The notes: generated by a model not told the origin, from the sequence alone. A stretch of 64,000 nt of DNA from Bacillus sp. RAR_GA_16 (GCF_020165985.1 NZ_JAIUKZ010000008.1:208441-272440); one strand, 5' to 3'; positions 44,146 to 53,772 are shown, counted from the first letter of the stretch. Program-made: numbers and translations.

Positions 44146-44712
44146 TTAGCCTTTAATCAAACCGAGTACTTCAGCTCGTGCAGCTGCGTCATTTTCAAAC
44201 ACACCTCTTACTGCCGACGTTACGGTTGATGAACCAGGCTTTTTGACGCCTCTCATCGTCATACACATATGTTCAGCCTCTACAACCACCATGACGCCAT
44301 GGGGTTCAAGGGTATCTACCATTGAATTTGCAATAGTCGAGGTAATCCGCTCTTGAAGCTGAGGGCGTTTTGTAACAGACTCAACAGCTCTCGCAAGCTT
44401 GCTAAGACCAGTCACCTTACCGCCTTTTGGTATGTATGCCACATGCGCTTTTCCAAAGAAAGGGACAAGATGATGTTCACAAGTCGAATAAAATGGAATA
44501 TCTTTCACTAATACAAGCTCTTCATGATCTTCTCCAAAGATCGTTTGGAAATGCTCTTTTGGATCTTGATGTAGCCCCTGAAAGATTTCTTCGTACATTC
44601 TAGCGACACGTTTAGGAGTATCTAATAATCCTTCACGATTCGGATCTTCACCGATGGCTTCAAGGATCATTGTCACTGCTTCCTGTATTTTCTCATGATT
44701 AACTTCGTACAT
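44146..44712 (-). CDS. folE: GTP cyclohydrolase I (FolE/MtrA)
   Basis: First step of folate synthesis, GTP to dihydroneopterin triphosphate. The 188-residue protein has the zinc site in [12 protein letters not shown] (Cys and His) plus Cys in EHMCMTMRG, and [10 protein letters not shown] and [10 protein letters not shown]. Cotranscribed with mtrB, 22 bp apart. Confidence 0.97.
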   Translation of the reverse strand: MYEVNHEKIQEAVTMILEAIGEDPNREGLLDTPKRVARMYEEIFQGLHQDPKEHFQTIFGEDHEELVLVKDIPFYSTCEHHLVPFFGKAHVAYIPKGGKVTGLSKLARAVESVTKRPQLQERITSTIANSMVDTLEPHGVMVVVEAEHMCMTMRGVKKPGSSTVTSAVRGVFENDAAARAEVLGLIKG

Positions 44713-44782
44713 TGTTCTTACTCCTCCATTCAGGGCCTTTATTACCTATGAAGATTCTAGCACATGGAGAAAAAGTTAGCAA

Positions 44783-44817
44783 AAAAGAAGAGCCGCATAA
44801 TGTGCGACTCTTCTTTT
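44783..44817 (-). terminator. Terminator of hbs
   Basis: AAAAGAAGAG / CTCTTCTTTT plus an inner CGCA/TGCG separated by a C-A mismatch, followed by T6 on the minus strand, 15 bases after the hbs stop. Confidence 0.8.
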
Positions 44818-44831
44818 GCCCTATGTATTTC

Positions 44832-45104
44832 TTACTTAACTGCATCCTTAAGGGCTTTACCAGGTTTAAATGCAGGAACCTTACTTGCAGCGATTTCGAT
44901 TTCTTCGCCAGTTTGAGGATTACGCCCTTTACGAGCAGAACGCTCACGGACTTCAAAGTTACCAAAACCAATTAGTTGAACTTTGTCACCCTCTTGCAAG
45001 GATTGCATAATGTTATCAAAAACTGAGTCAACAGCTTTTGTCGCTTCTTTTTTAGAAAGCTCTGCAGATTCTGCAACAGCATTGATTAGATCTGTCTTGT
45101 TCAT
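44832..45104 (-). CDS. hbs: DNA-binding protein HU
   Basis: Essential, abundant nucleoid protein that bends DNA. The 90-residue product [18 protein letters not shown] has the two-helix dimer body and the DNA-binding arms [20 protein letters not shown] (about 61-80). ATG 45104 follows a near-perfect AGGAGGTGA, in keeping with high expression; an upstream in-frame codon at 45113 is not needed. Confidence 0.97.
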   Translation of the reverse strand: MNKTDLINAVAESAELSKKEATKAVDSVFDNIMQSLQEGDKVQLIGFGNFEVRERSARKGRNPQTGEEIEIAASKVPAFKPGKALKDAVK

Positions 45105-45206
45105 TCTGTTCACCTCCTCTCAAGAGAGATGGATAAATACATTCATTTACTTAATGACCAATATTTATACGTCGCAATGCACGTTTAGTACGTTTGCAAG
45201 CCCTAT

Positions 45207-45233
45207 ATTATACGAAGATGCGAAAGAATTCAA
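45207..45233 (-). promoter_or_regulatory. Probable hbs promoter
   Basis: Minus-strand TTGAAT and TATAAT separated by 15 bases, or TAATAT at a 17-base distance; the leader would be about 95 nt. Spacing is not ideal. Confidence 0.4.
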
Positions 45234-45432
45234 TACGTTTGTGTCGATTTCAACGATTTTTCAGTGTTTTTTTACCTATTATCTGCGATATTCACTATTT
45301 GTAAACGCTCTAACGACTACTTTCTTCGTTGTTGGTTAATTCAATTAATTCCGTTAATACCTAGCAAAGGGCAAACCGCTCGTAAAAACTATATTACCCC
45401 TTAAACAAGTAAGGCTAAACCTTCAAAGCAAA

Positions 45433-45461
45433 AAATCGACTCCATAAATTGGAGTCGATTT
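45433..45461 (-). terminator. Terminator of spoIVA
   Basis: AAATCGACTCCA / TGGAGTCGATTT with a 5-nt loop, followed by T on the minus strand (TTTTTTGC), three bases after the spoIVA stop. Confidence 0.88.
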
Positions 45462-45463
45462 CG

Positions 45464-46942
45464 TTATAGTATAATCGCAATTAAACCGCCTGAACCTTCG
45501 TTAATAATGCGCTCTAACGTCTCTTTTAATTTATATCGAGCATTTTCAGGCATTAAACCAAGTTTTGCCTGAATTCCTTCTCGTACAATCGAATTAAGCG
45601 AACGACCGAAAATATCAGAATTCCAAATGGACAGTGGGTCTTCTTCAAAATCTTGCATTAAATAACGTACAAGTTCTTCGCTTTGTTTTTCGGTCCCAAT
45701 AATCGGGGCAAATTCGGATTCTACATCCACTTTTATCATATGAATGGATGGAGCAACCGCTTTTAATCTTACACCAAATCGCGATCCCTGGCGGATAATC
45801 TCCGGCTCATCGAGACTCATATCTTCAATAGCTGGAGCAGCTATACCGTAACCCGTTTGTTTTACCATACGAAGTGCATCTGAGACGTGATCATATTCAG
45901 CCTTTGCAAATGCAAACTCTTGCATCAGTTGAAGAAGATGATCCTTGCCTCGAATTTCCACACCTACCACTTCTTTAAGGATCTGATCATAGAGATCCTC
46001 TGGTGCATAGAGGTCAATTTCGGCAATGCCTTGACCCATTTCAATTCCAGCAAGGCGTGCATCCTGAATAAATTCAAACTCTTCAAATTGCCCAACTACA
46101 CGATCCACATCCCGAAGTCGCTTAATATCCTTTACGGTTTCTCTTACAGATTCTTCATAATTTTGCCTCAACCAATGATCCTGATGAAGCACCATCACCC
46201 AACTAGGCAAATTCACATTTACTTCTAATACTGGAAATTCGTACAACACTTCTCTCATGACATTGTTAATATCATGTTCCGTCATACTTTCAACACTTAG
46301 TGAGATTACTGGAATATCATACTTATTCGATAGATCTCCACGTAATGCTTCTGTTTGAGGGTGATGAGGGTGCGCTGAATTCACAATCATAATAAATGGC
46401 TTGCCCACTTCTTTTAATTCTTCAACGACCCGCTCCTCAGACTCAAGATAGTCATGACGAGGGATCTCTCCAATTGAACCGTCTGTTGTAATGACAACAC
46501 CAAGAGTAGAATGTTCCTGAATGACTTTTCTTGTACCAATTTCAGCCGCTTCTTGAAATGGGATAGGTTCTTCATACCATGGCGTATTAATCATTCGGGG
46601 ACCGTCATCATCTTCATATCCCTTAGCTCCAGGTACAGCATACCCAACGCAATCAACAAGCCTAACGTTCACATCAAGGCCATCTTCTACATGAATTTGA
46701 ACGGCATGATTTGGAACGAATTTGGGCTCCGTCGTCATAATTGTTCTGCCAGCAGCACTTTGCGGAAGCTCATCTTGTGCCCTAGCTCGATCTGAGTCGC
46801 TTTCCATATTGGGCAGGACGATAAGTTCCATGAACTTTTTAATAAACGTTGATTTACCTGTTCGAACAGAACCTACGACTCCAAGGTATATATCTCCCCC
46901 TGTACGCTCTGCGATATCTTTGAAGATATCTACTCTCTCCAC
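45464..46942 (-). CDS. spoIVA: Stage IV sporulation protein A (SpoIVA), coat-basement ATPase
   Basis: Mother-cell protein that polymerises with ATP hydrolysis on the forespore surface as the base of the spore coat. The 492-residue product has a TRAFAC-type ATPase domain with Walker A GVVGSVRTGKSTF (about 21-33), the Asp-containing VRLVDCVGYAVPGAKG, and the C-terminal region ending GSGGLIAIIL. GTG 46942 follows GGAGG and gives the exact family length; the longer frame to 47002 is not used. A SigE promoter is visible upstream. Confidence 0.97.
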   Translation of the reverse strand: MERVDIFKDIAERTGGDIYLGVVGSVRTGKSTFIKKFMELIVLPNMESDSDRARAQDELPQSAAGRTIMTTEPKFVPNHAVQIHVEDGLDVNVRLVDCVGYAVPGAKGYEDDDGPRMINTPWYEEPIPFQEAAEIGTRKVIQEHSTLGVVITTDGSIGEIPRHDYLESEERVVEELKEVGKPFIMIVNSAHPHHPQTEALRGDLSNKYDIPVISLSVESMTEHDINNVMREVLYEFPVLEVNVNLPSWVMVLHQDHWLRQNYEESVRETVKDIKRLRDVDRVVGQFEEFEFIQDARLAGIEMGQGIAEIDLYAPEDLYDQILKEVVGVEIRGKDHLLQLMQEFAFAKAEYDHVSDALRMVKQTGYGIAAPAIEDMSLDEPEIIRQGSRFGVRLKAVAPSIHMIKVDVESEFAPIIGTEKQSEELVRYLMQDFEEDPLSIWNSDIFGRSLNSIVREGIQAKLGLMPENARYKLKETLERIINEGSGGLIAIIL

Positions 46943-47016
46943 GTGATCGCCTCCTGAATTCCGCCTCAAAGGACGAAATGATTCACTCCAGACCGCAGAC
47001 ATTCTTGAACACTACC

Positions 47017-47044
47017 ATTCTATGATGTTGTCCAATAAATATGA
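47017..47044 (-). promoter_or_regulatory. SigE promoter of spoIVA
   Basis: Minus-strand TCATATT, 13-bp spacer and CATAGAAT, close to the SigE consensus (kATATT, then CATACAnT), about 75 bases before the GTG. Fits known mother-cell expression of spoIVA. Confidence 0.7.
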
Positions 47045-47108
47045 CATCTTAAAGCAAAAGGATTTGATGCAACAAGTAAACCTTCGCTCCCCTACCGTAT
47101 CGATCCAT

Positions 47109-47156
47109 AAAAAAATCCCTCCTCTTTTTAATAGTTGTATTGCTAAAGAGAAGGGA
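47109..47156 (-). terminator. Terminator of yphF
   Basis: Minus-strand TCCCTTCTCTTT pairs with AAAGAGGAGGGA (12 bp, one G-U) and is followed by T7, a few bases after the yphF stop. Confidence 0.85.
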
Positions 47157-47162
47157 AAATAC

Positions 47163-47882
47163 CTATTTCACTAAAAAAACAGCTTTATCATTTTCAATTG
47201 TGTACGGAACGGATGCAACGGGAACATAGAATGAATTATTCGCTAAGAGATCACGAATGTCATCTCCGGATTGGTAGTTGTGTCCGGGGTTGTTTTCGAT
47301 TGCTTTTGTTAAGTCATTTGTATAGTCAATATGTACATTTCCATCCTGGTCCAAGAAAAACGGAAGCTCATCGTTCGTAAACGGACTTTTCACTGTAATT
47401 TCTTCATCCATCCCCATCGCATCATAATCAATTGAATAACGATCTTTTGCAAGAACATCTTTGAAAGGGGGATAATCTTTTTTTCGTCTATAATCATTGA
47501 TTCTAAGCTGAAGGTCCTTTACTTTTTCAATTGTCACTAAATCCATTAATCTTACGGTAGGATTATCTTCCACATCAATAAGAACATATTGAAAAACCCC
47601 ACCATTTTCAAAAGAATTCCCTGGTGCTTGTTGCAAAAACGCAGGTACCAATTTTTTGAAATCAATTGGATACTTTTGATAGATTGGCGTATCCTGATCT
47701 CTTGTTTTAATTGGAAGAACTGCCTTATTTTCCTGATATTGTTCAACTGCTGATTGAACAGATTGGATTTGATCGGTATATGGAATCTGATTTTCGTTTT
47801 TTTGGCTTTCTGGATATAAACAACCTGAAAGTAAGGTCACGAGACTAGTCCATAATACAAGTTTTGTAGCAAATCGTTTCAT
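47163..47882 (-). CDS. yphF: YphF, putative lipoprotein
   Basis: A 239-residue protein with a lipoprotein signal peptide and lipobox LLSGC (Cys at about 21). The mature part is hydrophilic with several acidic stretches (DYDAMGMDEEITV, FFLDQDGNVHIDYTNDL). It matches YphF of the spoIVA-gpsA interval in Bacillus; function unknown. ATG 47882 has AAGGA upstream. Follows yphE by 30 bp. Confidence 0.85.
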   Translation of the reverse strand: MKRFATKLVLWTSLVTLLSGCLYPESQKNENQIPYTDQIQSVQSAVEQYQENKAVLPIKTRDQDTPIYQKYPIDFKKLVPAFLQQAPGNSFENGGVFQYVLIDVEDNPTVRLMDLVTIEKVKDLQLRINDYRRKKDYPPFKDVLAKDRYSIDYDAMGMDEEITVKSPFTNDELPFFLDQDGNVHIDYTNDLTKAIENNPGHNYQSGDDIRDLLANNSFYVPVASVPYTIENDKAVFLVK

Positions 47883-47912
47883 TTTACTCAGTCCTTAATC
47901 GAAGTTTACTCA

Positions 47913-48113
47913 TTAGTTCGTTGGGCCAGTGAACACAACAAGAAGCATCAGGATACCTGCAACAAACATACACAAATAGGCAAAAGTCGATACAAGTATT
48001 CGAAAAAACCCTTTCAGCTTGGTGCGACTAAGCATAATGGCCATAACAGCTATAAACATTAAACCAAGTGCAGAAAGTGCTACCCACATTTTTATTAACG
48101 CTGGTGACATCAT
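47913..48113 (-). CDS. yphE: YphE, DUF2768 small membrane protein
   Basis: A 66-residue protein with two hydrophobic segments (about 8-27 and 38-62, VALSALGLMFIAVMAIML and ILVSTFAYLCMFVAGILM) joined by a basic loop. Position, length and topology match YphE. Function unknown. GGGGGATCG precedes the ATG. Confidence 0.85.
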   Translation of the reverse strand: MMSPALIKMWVALSALGLMFIAVMAIMLSRTKLKGFFRILVSTFAYLCMFVAGILMLLVVFTGPTN

Positions 48114-48283
48114 CGATCCCCCTAGTATGACAAAATCTAGCTTACACTGCCAATCATTATATCAAACCTAATCCCTTTTTACCTATAGTGGTTTTAATAT
48201 TTTGAGATTCACTTTTTCTAATAAACGCCGTAAATAGTTAATCGTAAAATACTTCCATGACAAGAACGGTTTTAAAATACAAT

Positions 48284-48317
48284 AAAAAGCTGAAGAAAGG
48301 GGCTTTTCTTCAGCTTT
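48284..48317 (-). terminator. Terminator downstream of spoVIF
   Basis: AAAGCTGAAGAA / TTCTTCAGCTTT stem with an 8-nt loop, followed by T5 on the minus strand, about 115 bases after the spoVIF stop. Confidence 0.8.
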
Positions 48318-48432
48318 GACTATATGGATTTCTTATAGAAGCAGGCTTTTGCACATTGATGGTTCCTTTTTAGTATATGGTCTTTCATCGAAGGCGGTAT
48401 CGTTGATTAGCCTAAGTTTCATCACATTTTTT

Positions 48433-48684
48433 TTATTTTTGACTAAAAAGTTTTGCAATCGCAGACAAATCGAACGGCATGTTTTTGTTCACGATAGCCT
48501 TAACAATTCGATCTTCTTTTTCTTTTGAGACAGGTACATTCGCAACGCGTGCAACATTCGCAATTAAACGACGCACTGTTTTCTCATCTGTAAAATCTGC
48601 GCCTTGAACGGAATTCGCTAATTTAAAGATGTCTTCTTTCTTAACATTCGTTTTCTTTTCTATGTTATCGAACAGATCGCTCAC
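48433..48684 (-). CDS. spoVIF: Stage VI sporulation protein F (SpoVIF)
   Basis: An 83-residue protein starting SDLFDNIEKKTNVKKEDIF and carrying ADFTDEKTVRRLIANVARVAN, the family pattern of SpoVIF (formerly YjcC), a late mother-cell protein needed for coat assembly and spore resistance in B. subtilis. GTG 48684 lies seven bases after AAGGAGG. It sits after gpsA, a place different from yjcC in B. subtilis. A SigK-like promoter lies 30 bases upstream. Confidence 0.85.
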   Translation of the reverse strand: MSDLFDNIEKKTNVKKEDIFKLANSVQGADFTDEKTVRRLIANVARVANVPVSKEKEDRIVKAIVNKNMPFDLSAIAKLFSQK

Positions 48685-48715
48685 GCTGTTTCCTCCTTAC
48701 CATTAAGGTTCAACA

Positions 48716-48742
48716 TAGTGTATGCAAGGAGGAGTACTTCGT
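48716..48742 (-). promoter_or_regulatory. SigK (or SigE) promoter of spoVIF
   Basis: Minus-strand AC, 16-bp spacer and CATACACTA, a full match to the SigK -10 CATAnnnTA; the same -10 also fits SigE, but no SigE -35 is present. It lies just past the end of gpsA. Confidence 0.6.
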
Positions 48743-48753
48743 GCGTTGGCTAT

Positions 48754-49809
48754 CTATAGTTCTTTCGGATTTAATTCAAAACGATCAGCAAGTAATGAAG
48801 TAAGATCCTCTGTTTCATGTGTACGAAGTCGTCCCATCAATTGATCTACTCCGTCTTTTGGATCCTTACCATTGAAAAGCACCTCAAATAAAACAGACGT
48901 AATCGGCATTTCTACATTCTGCTTTTTCGCAAGGGTATAGGCGGCTTTTGTCGTTCGAACGCCCTCTACGACCATTCCCATGTTTTCAAGAACTTCATCA
49001 AGATTATTCCCTTTACCTAAAAGGTTACCAGCACGCCAGTTACGACTATGTACGCTCGTACACGTTACGACAAGATCTCCTATCCCCGTTAACCCCATAA
49101 AAGTAAGCGGATTTGCCCCCATTGCAGCACCAAGGCGTGCAATTTCAGCTAAGCCTCTAGTAATTAGTGCAGCTTTTGCATTGTCGCCATATCCCAGTCC
49201 ATCAGACAAACCGGCACCAAGCGCAATGATATTTTTCAAAGCTCCTCCCAGTTCAACACCAATAATGTCATGATTCGTATAGACTCGAAAATGAGAGTTA
49301 ATAAAAAGATCTTGCACATATTCAGCTTGCTCCATGGACTTTGAAGAAGATGTCACTGTTGTTGGATGACGTAGGCTTACTTCTTCTGCATGACTTGGGC
49401 CAGATAACACAACAACTGATTTTCTTAAGTTTTCAGGAATCTCTTCTTCAATCACTTCAGAAATTCGCTTAGACGTTTCAGGTTCAATCCCTTTACTTGC
49501 ATGAATGAGGGTTACAGGTGTTGATAAGTATGTTTTCATTTCAGGAAGTACTTCTCGAAGCGCTTTCGTTGGTGTAACAAGCAAAATAGCTTCGGCACCT
49601 TTAACACTTTCTTCAAGTGAACTAGTGGCCTTAATCCCTTTAGGAAGACTAATGCCAGGAAGATATTTATTATTTGTATGCTTCTCGTTTACTTCCTCCG
49701 CAAGATCTGTTCTCCTTGCCCACAATGTGACTTCATGGTGATTATCTGCTAGCACAATTGCAAGAGCTGTTCCCCAGCTTCCTGCACCTACAACTGAAAT
49801 TTTCGCCAT
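48754..49809 (-). CDS. gpsA: Glycerol-3-phosphate dehydrogenase [NAD(P)+]
   Basis: Reduces dihydroxyacetone phosphate to glycerol-3-phosphate for phospholipids. The 351-residue protein has the NAD motif [12 protein letters not shown] (5-16), SGPSHAEE, the catalytic lysine in [13 protein letters not shown] (near 190) and [21 protein letters not shown] precedes ATG 49809. Followed by a sporulation gene, preceded by plsY: both make lipid precursors. Confidence 0.97.
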   Translation of the reverse strand: MAKISVVGAGSWGTALAIVLADNHHEVTLWARRTDLAEEVNEKHTNNKYLPGISLPKGIKATSSLEESVKGAEAILLVTPTKALREVLPEMKTYLSTPVTLIHASKGIEPETSKRISEVIEEEIPENLRKSVVVLSGPSHAEEVSLRHPTTVTSSSKSMEQAEYVQDLFINSHFRVYTNHDIIGVELGGALKNIIALGAGLSDGLGYGDNAKAALITRGLAEIARLGAAMGANPLTFMGLTGIGDLVVTCTSVHSRNWRAGNLLGKGNNLDEVLENMGMVVEGVRTTKAAYTLAKKQNVEMPITSVLFEVLFNGKDPKDGVDQLMGRLRTHETEDLTSLLADRFELNPKEL

Positions 49810-49821
49810 TGAACTTCCTCC

Positions 49822-50421
49822 TTACTGCTCGACCTTCTGACCGAGCTTGCTTTCAGTACCAGTGTACAACCGTTTCACATTTGTACGATGCCGCCAAACT
49901 GAAAGAATCGCTAGAATCGTTCCTAACAAAATATAAGATGGTGGATTTCCTCCAAGCAAGAAAATAAATGCCGGTGTTAATACGACAAAAATCAGGGAAC
50001 CAAGTGACACAAATCTTGTAATCACAATTGCAAAAATAGCGATGATTCCTGCATAAAGCGCTGGTAAGAACGCAATCGTTGCAAATACCCCAATCGTTGT
50101 TGCCACACCTTTTCCGCCTCGAAACCCAAAAAATATTGGCCAGTTATGACCTAAAATCGCACATATTCCTGCAAGGAAAGGAACAATTGGTTCACTAGAG
50201 AACCAATACCCTAACCAAACAGCAAGTATGCCTTTTATCACATCAAGAGCAAGGACAGCGATAGCAGGCCCTGTCCCCAGCACTCGAAGTGTATTTGTCG
50301 CTCCTGCATTGCCGCTCCCGTGATCTCGTATATCTATTTTCTTCACGATTTTTGCGATTAAATAACTAAAACTAATTGAACCAAGCAAGTACGCAGCAAT
50401 GCAAATTAGGATCGCGATCAT
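49822..50421 (-). CDS. plsY: Acyl-phosphate:glycerol-3-phosphate acyltransferase PlsY
   Basis: First acylation of glycerol-3-phosphate in the membrane. The 199-residue protein has five hydrophobic segments and the family motifs GSGNAGATNTLRVLG (about 36-50), GHNWPIFFGFRGGKGVAT and the later SLGSLIF region. Located between der and gpsA, whose product is its substrate. Confidence 0.96.
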   Translation of the reverse strand: MIAILICIAAYLLGSISFSYLIAKIVKKIDIRDHGSGNAGATNTLRVLGTGPAIAVLALDVIKGILAVWLGYWFSSEPIVPFLAGICAILGHNWPIFFGFRGGKGVATTIGVFATIAFLPALYAGIIAIFAIVITRFVSLGSLIFVVLTPAFIFLLGGNPPSYILLGTILAILSVWRHRTNVKRLYTGTESKLGQKVEQ

Positions 50422-50471
50422 CTTATTTCCCCCTTTTTATTAGCAAGGTCCCCCGAACGAAACAAGGTTTA

Positions 50472-51785
50472 TTATTCGCTTTTTCTACGTGCAAGAATGC
50501 GTAAAGGCGTTCCCTTAAAACCAAACGTCTCACGAATACGATTTTCTAAGAAACGTCGATATGAAAAGTGAAGTAGTTCTGGATCATTAACAAATAAAAC
50601 GATGGTAGGCGGCTTAACAGCCACTTGCGTCGCATAGTTAATTTTCAATCGCTTCCCATTATCTGTCGGTGTGGGGTTCATCGCAACTGAATCCATAATT
50701 AATTCATTCAATACATTTGTTTTTACACGTAATGCATGATTCTCAGCTACTGTATTCACAACAGGAAGTAACGTGTGAAGGCGTTGTTTCGTTTTTGCAG
50801 ACAAGAACACAATCGGTGCATAGCTAAGGAACAAGAAATGATCACGAATTTTTTGTTCAAATTCACGCATCGTTTTATCATCTTTTTCAACAGCATCCCA
50901 TTTGTTGACAACAATCACAACGGCTTTACCTGCTTCGTGAGCATAACCCGCTACCTTCTTATCCTGCTCGATGATCCCCTCTTCGCCATCAATAACGACT
51001 AAAACAACGTCTGAACGTTCAATCCCACGCATCGCTCGCAGAACGCTGTACTTCTCAGTCGTTTCATAGATTTTTCCTCTTTTTCTCATTCCGGCCGTAT
51101 CTATGATGACATAATCCTGATCATCACGCGTAAACATCGAATCAATCGCGTCACGTGTCGTTCCTGCGATATCACTTACAATAACACGTTCTTCGCCTAA
51201 AATCGCATTGACTAGAGAGGATTTCCCTACGTTAGGACGACCAATTAATGAAAACTTAATTGTACCTTCATCATATTCTTCTTCATTCTCTTCAGGAAAA
51301 GACTTAAACACTTCATCTAGAAGGTCGCCGAGTCCTAGTCCATGAGAACCTGAAATACCGAATGGAGTGCCAAATCCTAGAGCATAGAAATCGTAAATAA
51401 GCGTTTGCTGTTCTGGGTTATCTACTTTATTAACGGCAAGTACGACTGGTTTATTTGAACGATAAAGAATTTTTGCCACTTCTTCATCTGCATTTGAGAT
51501 CCCATCTCGTCCATTTACCATAAATATAATGACATCAGCTTCATCAATCGCTATTTCAGCTTGGTAACGAATTTGTGAAAGAAACGGTTCATCCCCGATT
51601 TCAATTCCACCTGTATCAATGATATTAAATTCACGATTCAGCCATTCTCCTGTACTATAAATGCGGTCTCTTGTCACTCCCGGAGTATCTTCTACAATCG
51701 ATACTCTTTCTCCTACTATACGATTAAAAATGGTCGATTTCCCAACATTTGGTCGACCTACTATTGCGACAACTGGTTTTGTCAT
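50472..51785 (-). CDS. der: Ribosome-associated GTPase Der (EngA)
   Basis: Essential double-GTPase for 50S subunit assembly. The 437-residue protein has two G domains, with P-loops GRPNVGKST (about 10-18) and GRPNVGKSS (near 182), DTPGVTRD and DIAGTTRD switch regions, NKVD and NKWD motifs, and a C-terminal KH-like domain. ATG 51785 is used; a GTG at 51794 is also in frame. Confidence 0.97.
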   Translation of the reverse strand: MTKPVVAIVGRPNVGKSTIFNRIVGERVSIVEDTPGVTRDRIYSTGEWLNREFNIIDTGGIEIGDEPFLSQIRYQAEIAIDEADVIIFMVNGRDGISNADEEVAKILYRSNKPVVLAVNKVDNPEQQTLIYDFYALGFGTPFGISGSHGLGLGDLLDEVFKSFPEENEEEYDEGTIKFSLIGRPNVGKSSLVNAILGEERVIVSDIAGTTRDAIDSMFTRDDQDYVIIDTAGMRKRGKIYETTEKYSVLRAMRGIERSDVVLVVIDGEEGIIEQDKKVAGYAHEAGKAVVIVVNKWDAVEKDDKTMREFEQKIRDHFLFLSYAPIVFLSAKTKQRLHTLLPVVNTVAENHALRVKTNVLNELIMDSVAMNPTPTDNGKRLKINYATQVAVKPPTIVLFVNDPELLHFSYRRFLENRIRETFGFKGTPLRILARRKSE

Positions 51786-51863
51786 TTTATGCACGCCCTT
51801 TCTAAAAGACTATCTAAGCTTGAAACCAGAAAGTCGTGGACAAACTTTCCAGGAGTTCATGAT

Positions 51864-51887
51864 AAAAACCCTCCTCTATAAGAAGGG
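51864..51887 (-). terminator. Terminator upstream of der
   Basis: Minus-strand CCCTTC / GGAGGG (one G-U) with a 7-nt loop, followed by T5. It separates the YIEGIA-yphA transcript from der-plsY-gpsA. Confidence 0.7.
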
Positions 51888-51981
51888 CGTAGTCTTCGAT
51901 AGCTTTTATATCTTATCAAAAAAGCAACCATTGAACAACAGAGGATCAAACGAATCTTCATTCGACTCTACTGAAAAGCTG

Positions 51982-52167
51982 TTAGTGTTTTACGATAATA
52001 AAAACACCATTGCTCAATTTATGCGCAATTCCATCAAGAATGGCCTCAAGATCAGCCGCTACTCCATTCATCTCTTCCTCAGATTCACAAACAAAAACAT
52101 TTGCACCTATTGGAGCCTTATTTATAGAAAGAGTTACGGTTGCGAGTATCGCTTTTTCTAATTTCAC
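51982..52167 (-). CDS. Small partner of YIEGIA protein (capping-complex type subunit)
   Basis: A 61-residue protein starting MKLEKAILATVTLSIN with IGANVFVCESEEEMN and ending LSNGVFIIVKH. It corresponds to the small protein annotated in Bacillales as the capping complex subunit for YIEGIA. GTG 52167 overlaps the YIEGIA stop as GTGA, so the two are translationally coupled. Function in the cell is not established; co-occurrence with spore formers suggests a sporulation role. Confidence 0.75.
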   Translation of the reverse strand: MKLEKAILATVTLSINKAPIGANVFVCESEEEMNGVAADLEAILDGIAHKLSNGVFIIVKH

Positions 52168-53054
52168 GATTCATCACTTCCCTTTTCCTTTGTTTCAGTT
52201 GGCATGCGAATGGCATTTTCTAACGTCGGTACCTGAGAGATCACTTTCATAGCAAGATTGACATTTTTATTTTGAGGTAGAATAAATACCCCAATACGGC
52301 CATCATCGAGATCACGTTTGATTAGTGGCACAAGAGCTGGCGTACCGGAATCTCGATAGACTCCCAATGAAATAGCAAGGTCATGAAGGATCGCTTGCCT
52401 TTGTCCAAGATTTCCAATTGTCATTCTAGCATCAAAGTTTTTCGGTGAAATGGTAAATCCTAATCCATGTTGCAAAATTTCTTTCTGCCTCGCAGGAATA
52501 CCGATGTTCATAATATAAATGTTATCAACATAAAGTCCAGCGCCATCAAACGTCACATCTTTTTGTTCAATGGTGGCGATTTTCCCTAATTTACTACCAG
52601 TCATGTATTTCTTCGCTACTAAAAAAGCAAGAAATGCAGCGATAAATCCCGCCCATACATTTAGAGCTAAATAGGCAAAAGAAGTAACAAACGAAATAAA
52701 GATAACTAAATAGTTTCTTCCTTCAAATGTTACGGCAATCCCTTCAATGTATGACGCTCCTCTAGGAACAAGTTCAAGTGAATCCATCTCCGTTAGTGTC
52801 TTTCTTTCCATATTCCTTACTTCTCGAAATTGCGACGCTGCAAGCGTTAAAAAAGTTACGGCAGTAAACTCTTGTTCCATAATGGAAGGGACAACGAGGG
52901 AACCTAAGGAAGCCGCAATAAACCCAAGGGCAAGGTGAATAATCATTCCATGTGGGTATGTAGGGTATTGCCGATAGTCCGTACGAAACATATAGATTCT
53001 TGCGAGCGTACCTGCGATGACTCCAAATAGTATTGGAATTGTATATTCATTCAC
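52164..53054 (-). CDS. YIEGIA-family membrane protein (sporulation-associated)
   Basis: A 296-residue membrane protein with hydrophobic segments at about 4-19, 38-58, 68-76, 112-133 and 136-146 and the family signature ASYIEGIAVTFEGRNYL (about 100-116). The C-terminal half is soluble (GIPARQKEILQHGLGF, RQAILHDLAISLG). It is in the place of B. subtilis yphB, which I recall as a spore-envelope assembly gene; that assignment is from memory. Its ATG overlaps the yphA stop by four bases. Confidence 0.82.
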   Translation of the reverse strand: MNEYTIPILFGVIAGTLARIYMFRTDYRQYPTYPHGMIIHLALGFIAASLGSLVVPSIMEQEFTAVTFLTLAASQFREVRNMERKTLTEMDSLELVPRGASYIEGIAVTFEGRNYLVIFISFVTSFAYLALNVWAGFIAAFLAFLVAKKYMTGSKLGKIATIEQKDVTFDGAGLYVDNIYIMNIGIPARQKEILQHGLGFTISPKNFDARMTIGNLGQRQAILHDLAISLGVYRDSGTPALVPLIKRDLDDGRIGVFILPQNKNVNLAMKVISQVPTLENAIRMPTETKEKGSDES

Positions 53055-53650
53055 GAATATCCCCGTCTTTCTTGATGTTTTTTCAAGAGCTTTTCAAGGT
53101 AAATCGTTACATTTACGAAACCTGACCATGCAACTGTGCTCATGATTGAAATAGCCAATATGTCTAATGAAGCTAATTCTCCAATAAGTCGATCAAATCC
53201 CATTCCTTTAAAAAACATTCCTAAAATCAATTCACCGTGGACAATGCTAAGAATGAGAAAGGAGCATCGTTCTCCCGTACCACTGATCGTTAAATGAATA
53301 ATGACAAGGAGAATAGCTGAAACCGACCATTTTGTATATAAGAAAGTAAATACCGGATCATAAATTGAAAACAATTGAACCGCTGTAAAAGCCGCCGTTA
53401 GTGTGAGTAGAATGATAACTGCGTAAATTGTGTTAATGCGATATTTCAGTAACAATAAGTAACCTGTTGCTAGTGCAAGCAGCCAGATCGCAGATACGGT
53501 AACATAAAAAACAGGGATTGTGATATGAATCAAACAAATTGCAAATAATAACACAAATATGAATCGAGTGCGCTTGCTGGATTCATTTTGGAAGAAGACC
53601 GCAATAACCCAACCGATCCATGCAAACCACACAAAAATAATCCCATCCAC
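53051..53650 (-). CDS. yphA: YphA, polytopic membrane protein
   Basis: A 199-residue protein with about six or seven hydrophobic segments (for example FVWFAWIGWVIAVFF, FVLLFAICLIHITIPVFYV, ILAISIMSTVAWSGFV) and a basic C-terminus. GTG 53650, seven bases after AGGAGG, gives exactly the YphA length; the ATG at 53668 lies upstream of the ribosome binding site. Function unknown; coupled to the YIEGIA gene. Confidence 0.83.
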   Translation of the reverse strand: MDGIIFVWFAWIGWVIAVFFQNESSKRTRFIFVLLFAICLIHITIPVFYVTVSAIWLLALATGYLLLLKYRINTIYAVIILLTLTAAFTAVQLFSIYDPVFTFLYTKWSVSAILLVIIHLTISGTGERCSFLILSIVHGELILGMFFKGMGFDRLIGELASLDILAISIMSTVAWSGFVNVTIYLEKLLKKHQERRGYS

Positions 53651-53710
53651 AACTTCTCCTCCTCTCATTATGATCAGTATGGGATATTTTCATGATCGAT
53701 AGACCAAAAA

Positions 53711-53741
53711 TGCATAACTTTCAAACCTTTTTTTCATCATA
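53711..53741 (+). promoter_or_regulatory. SigG/SigF-like promoter of ypzI
   Basis: Plus-strand TGCATA, 18-bp spacer and CATCATA, resembling the forespore consensus TGMATA and CATnnTA, 31 bases before the ypzI ATG. Confidence 0.45.
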
Positions 53742-53772
53742 AGAAGAGTTTCAATTGAAAGGAGGTTAAAGA

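Larger units (their letters stand above)
45105..45463. other. 359-bp gap between spoIVA and hbs
   Basis: Contains the spoIVA terminator (45433-45461) and the hbs promoter region. No gene with a ribosome binding site and no other strong hairpin is seen in the rest, which is A/T-rich. Confidence 0.6.

Noticed and set aside
47049..47108. Minus-strand 19-codon frame with AGGAGG nine bases before its ATG, upstream of spoIVA
   Set aside because: The apparent ribosome binding site is the 3' arm of the yphF terminator and the ATG follows its T run, so translation is implausible.
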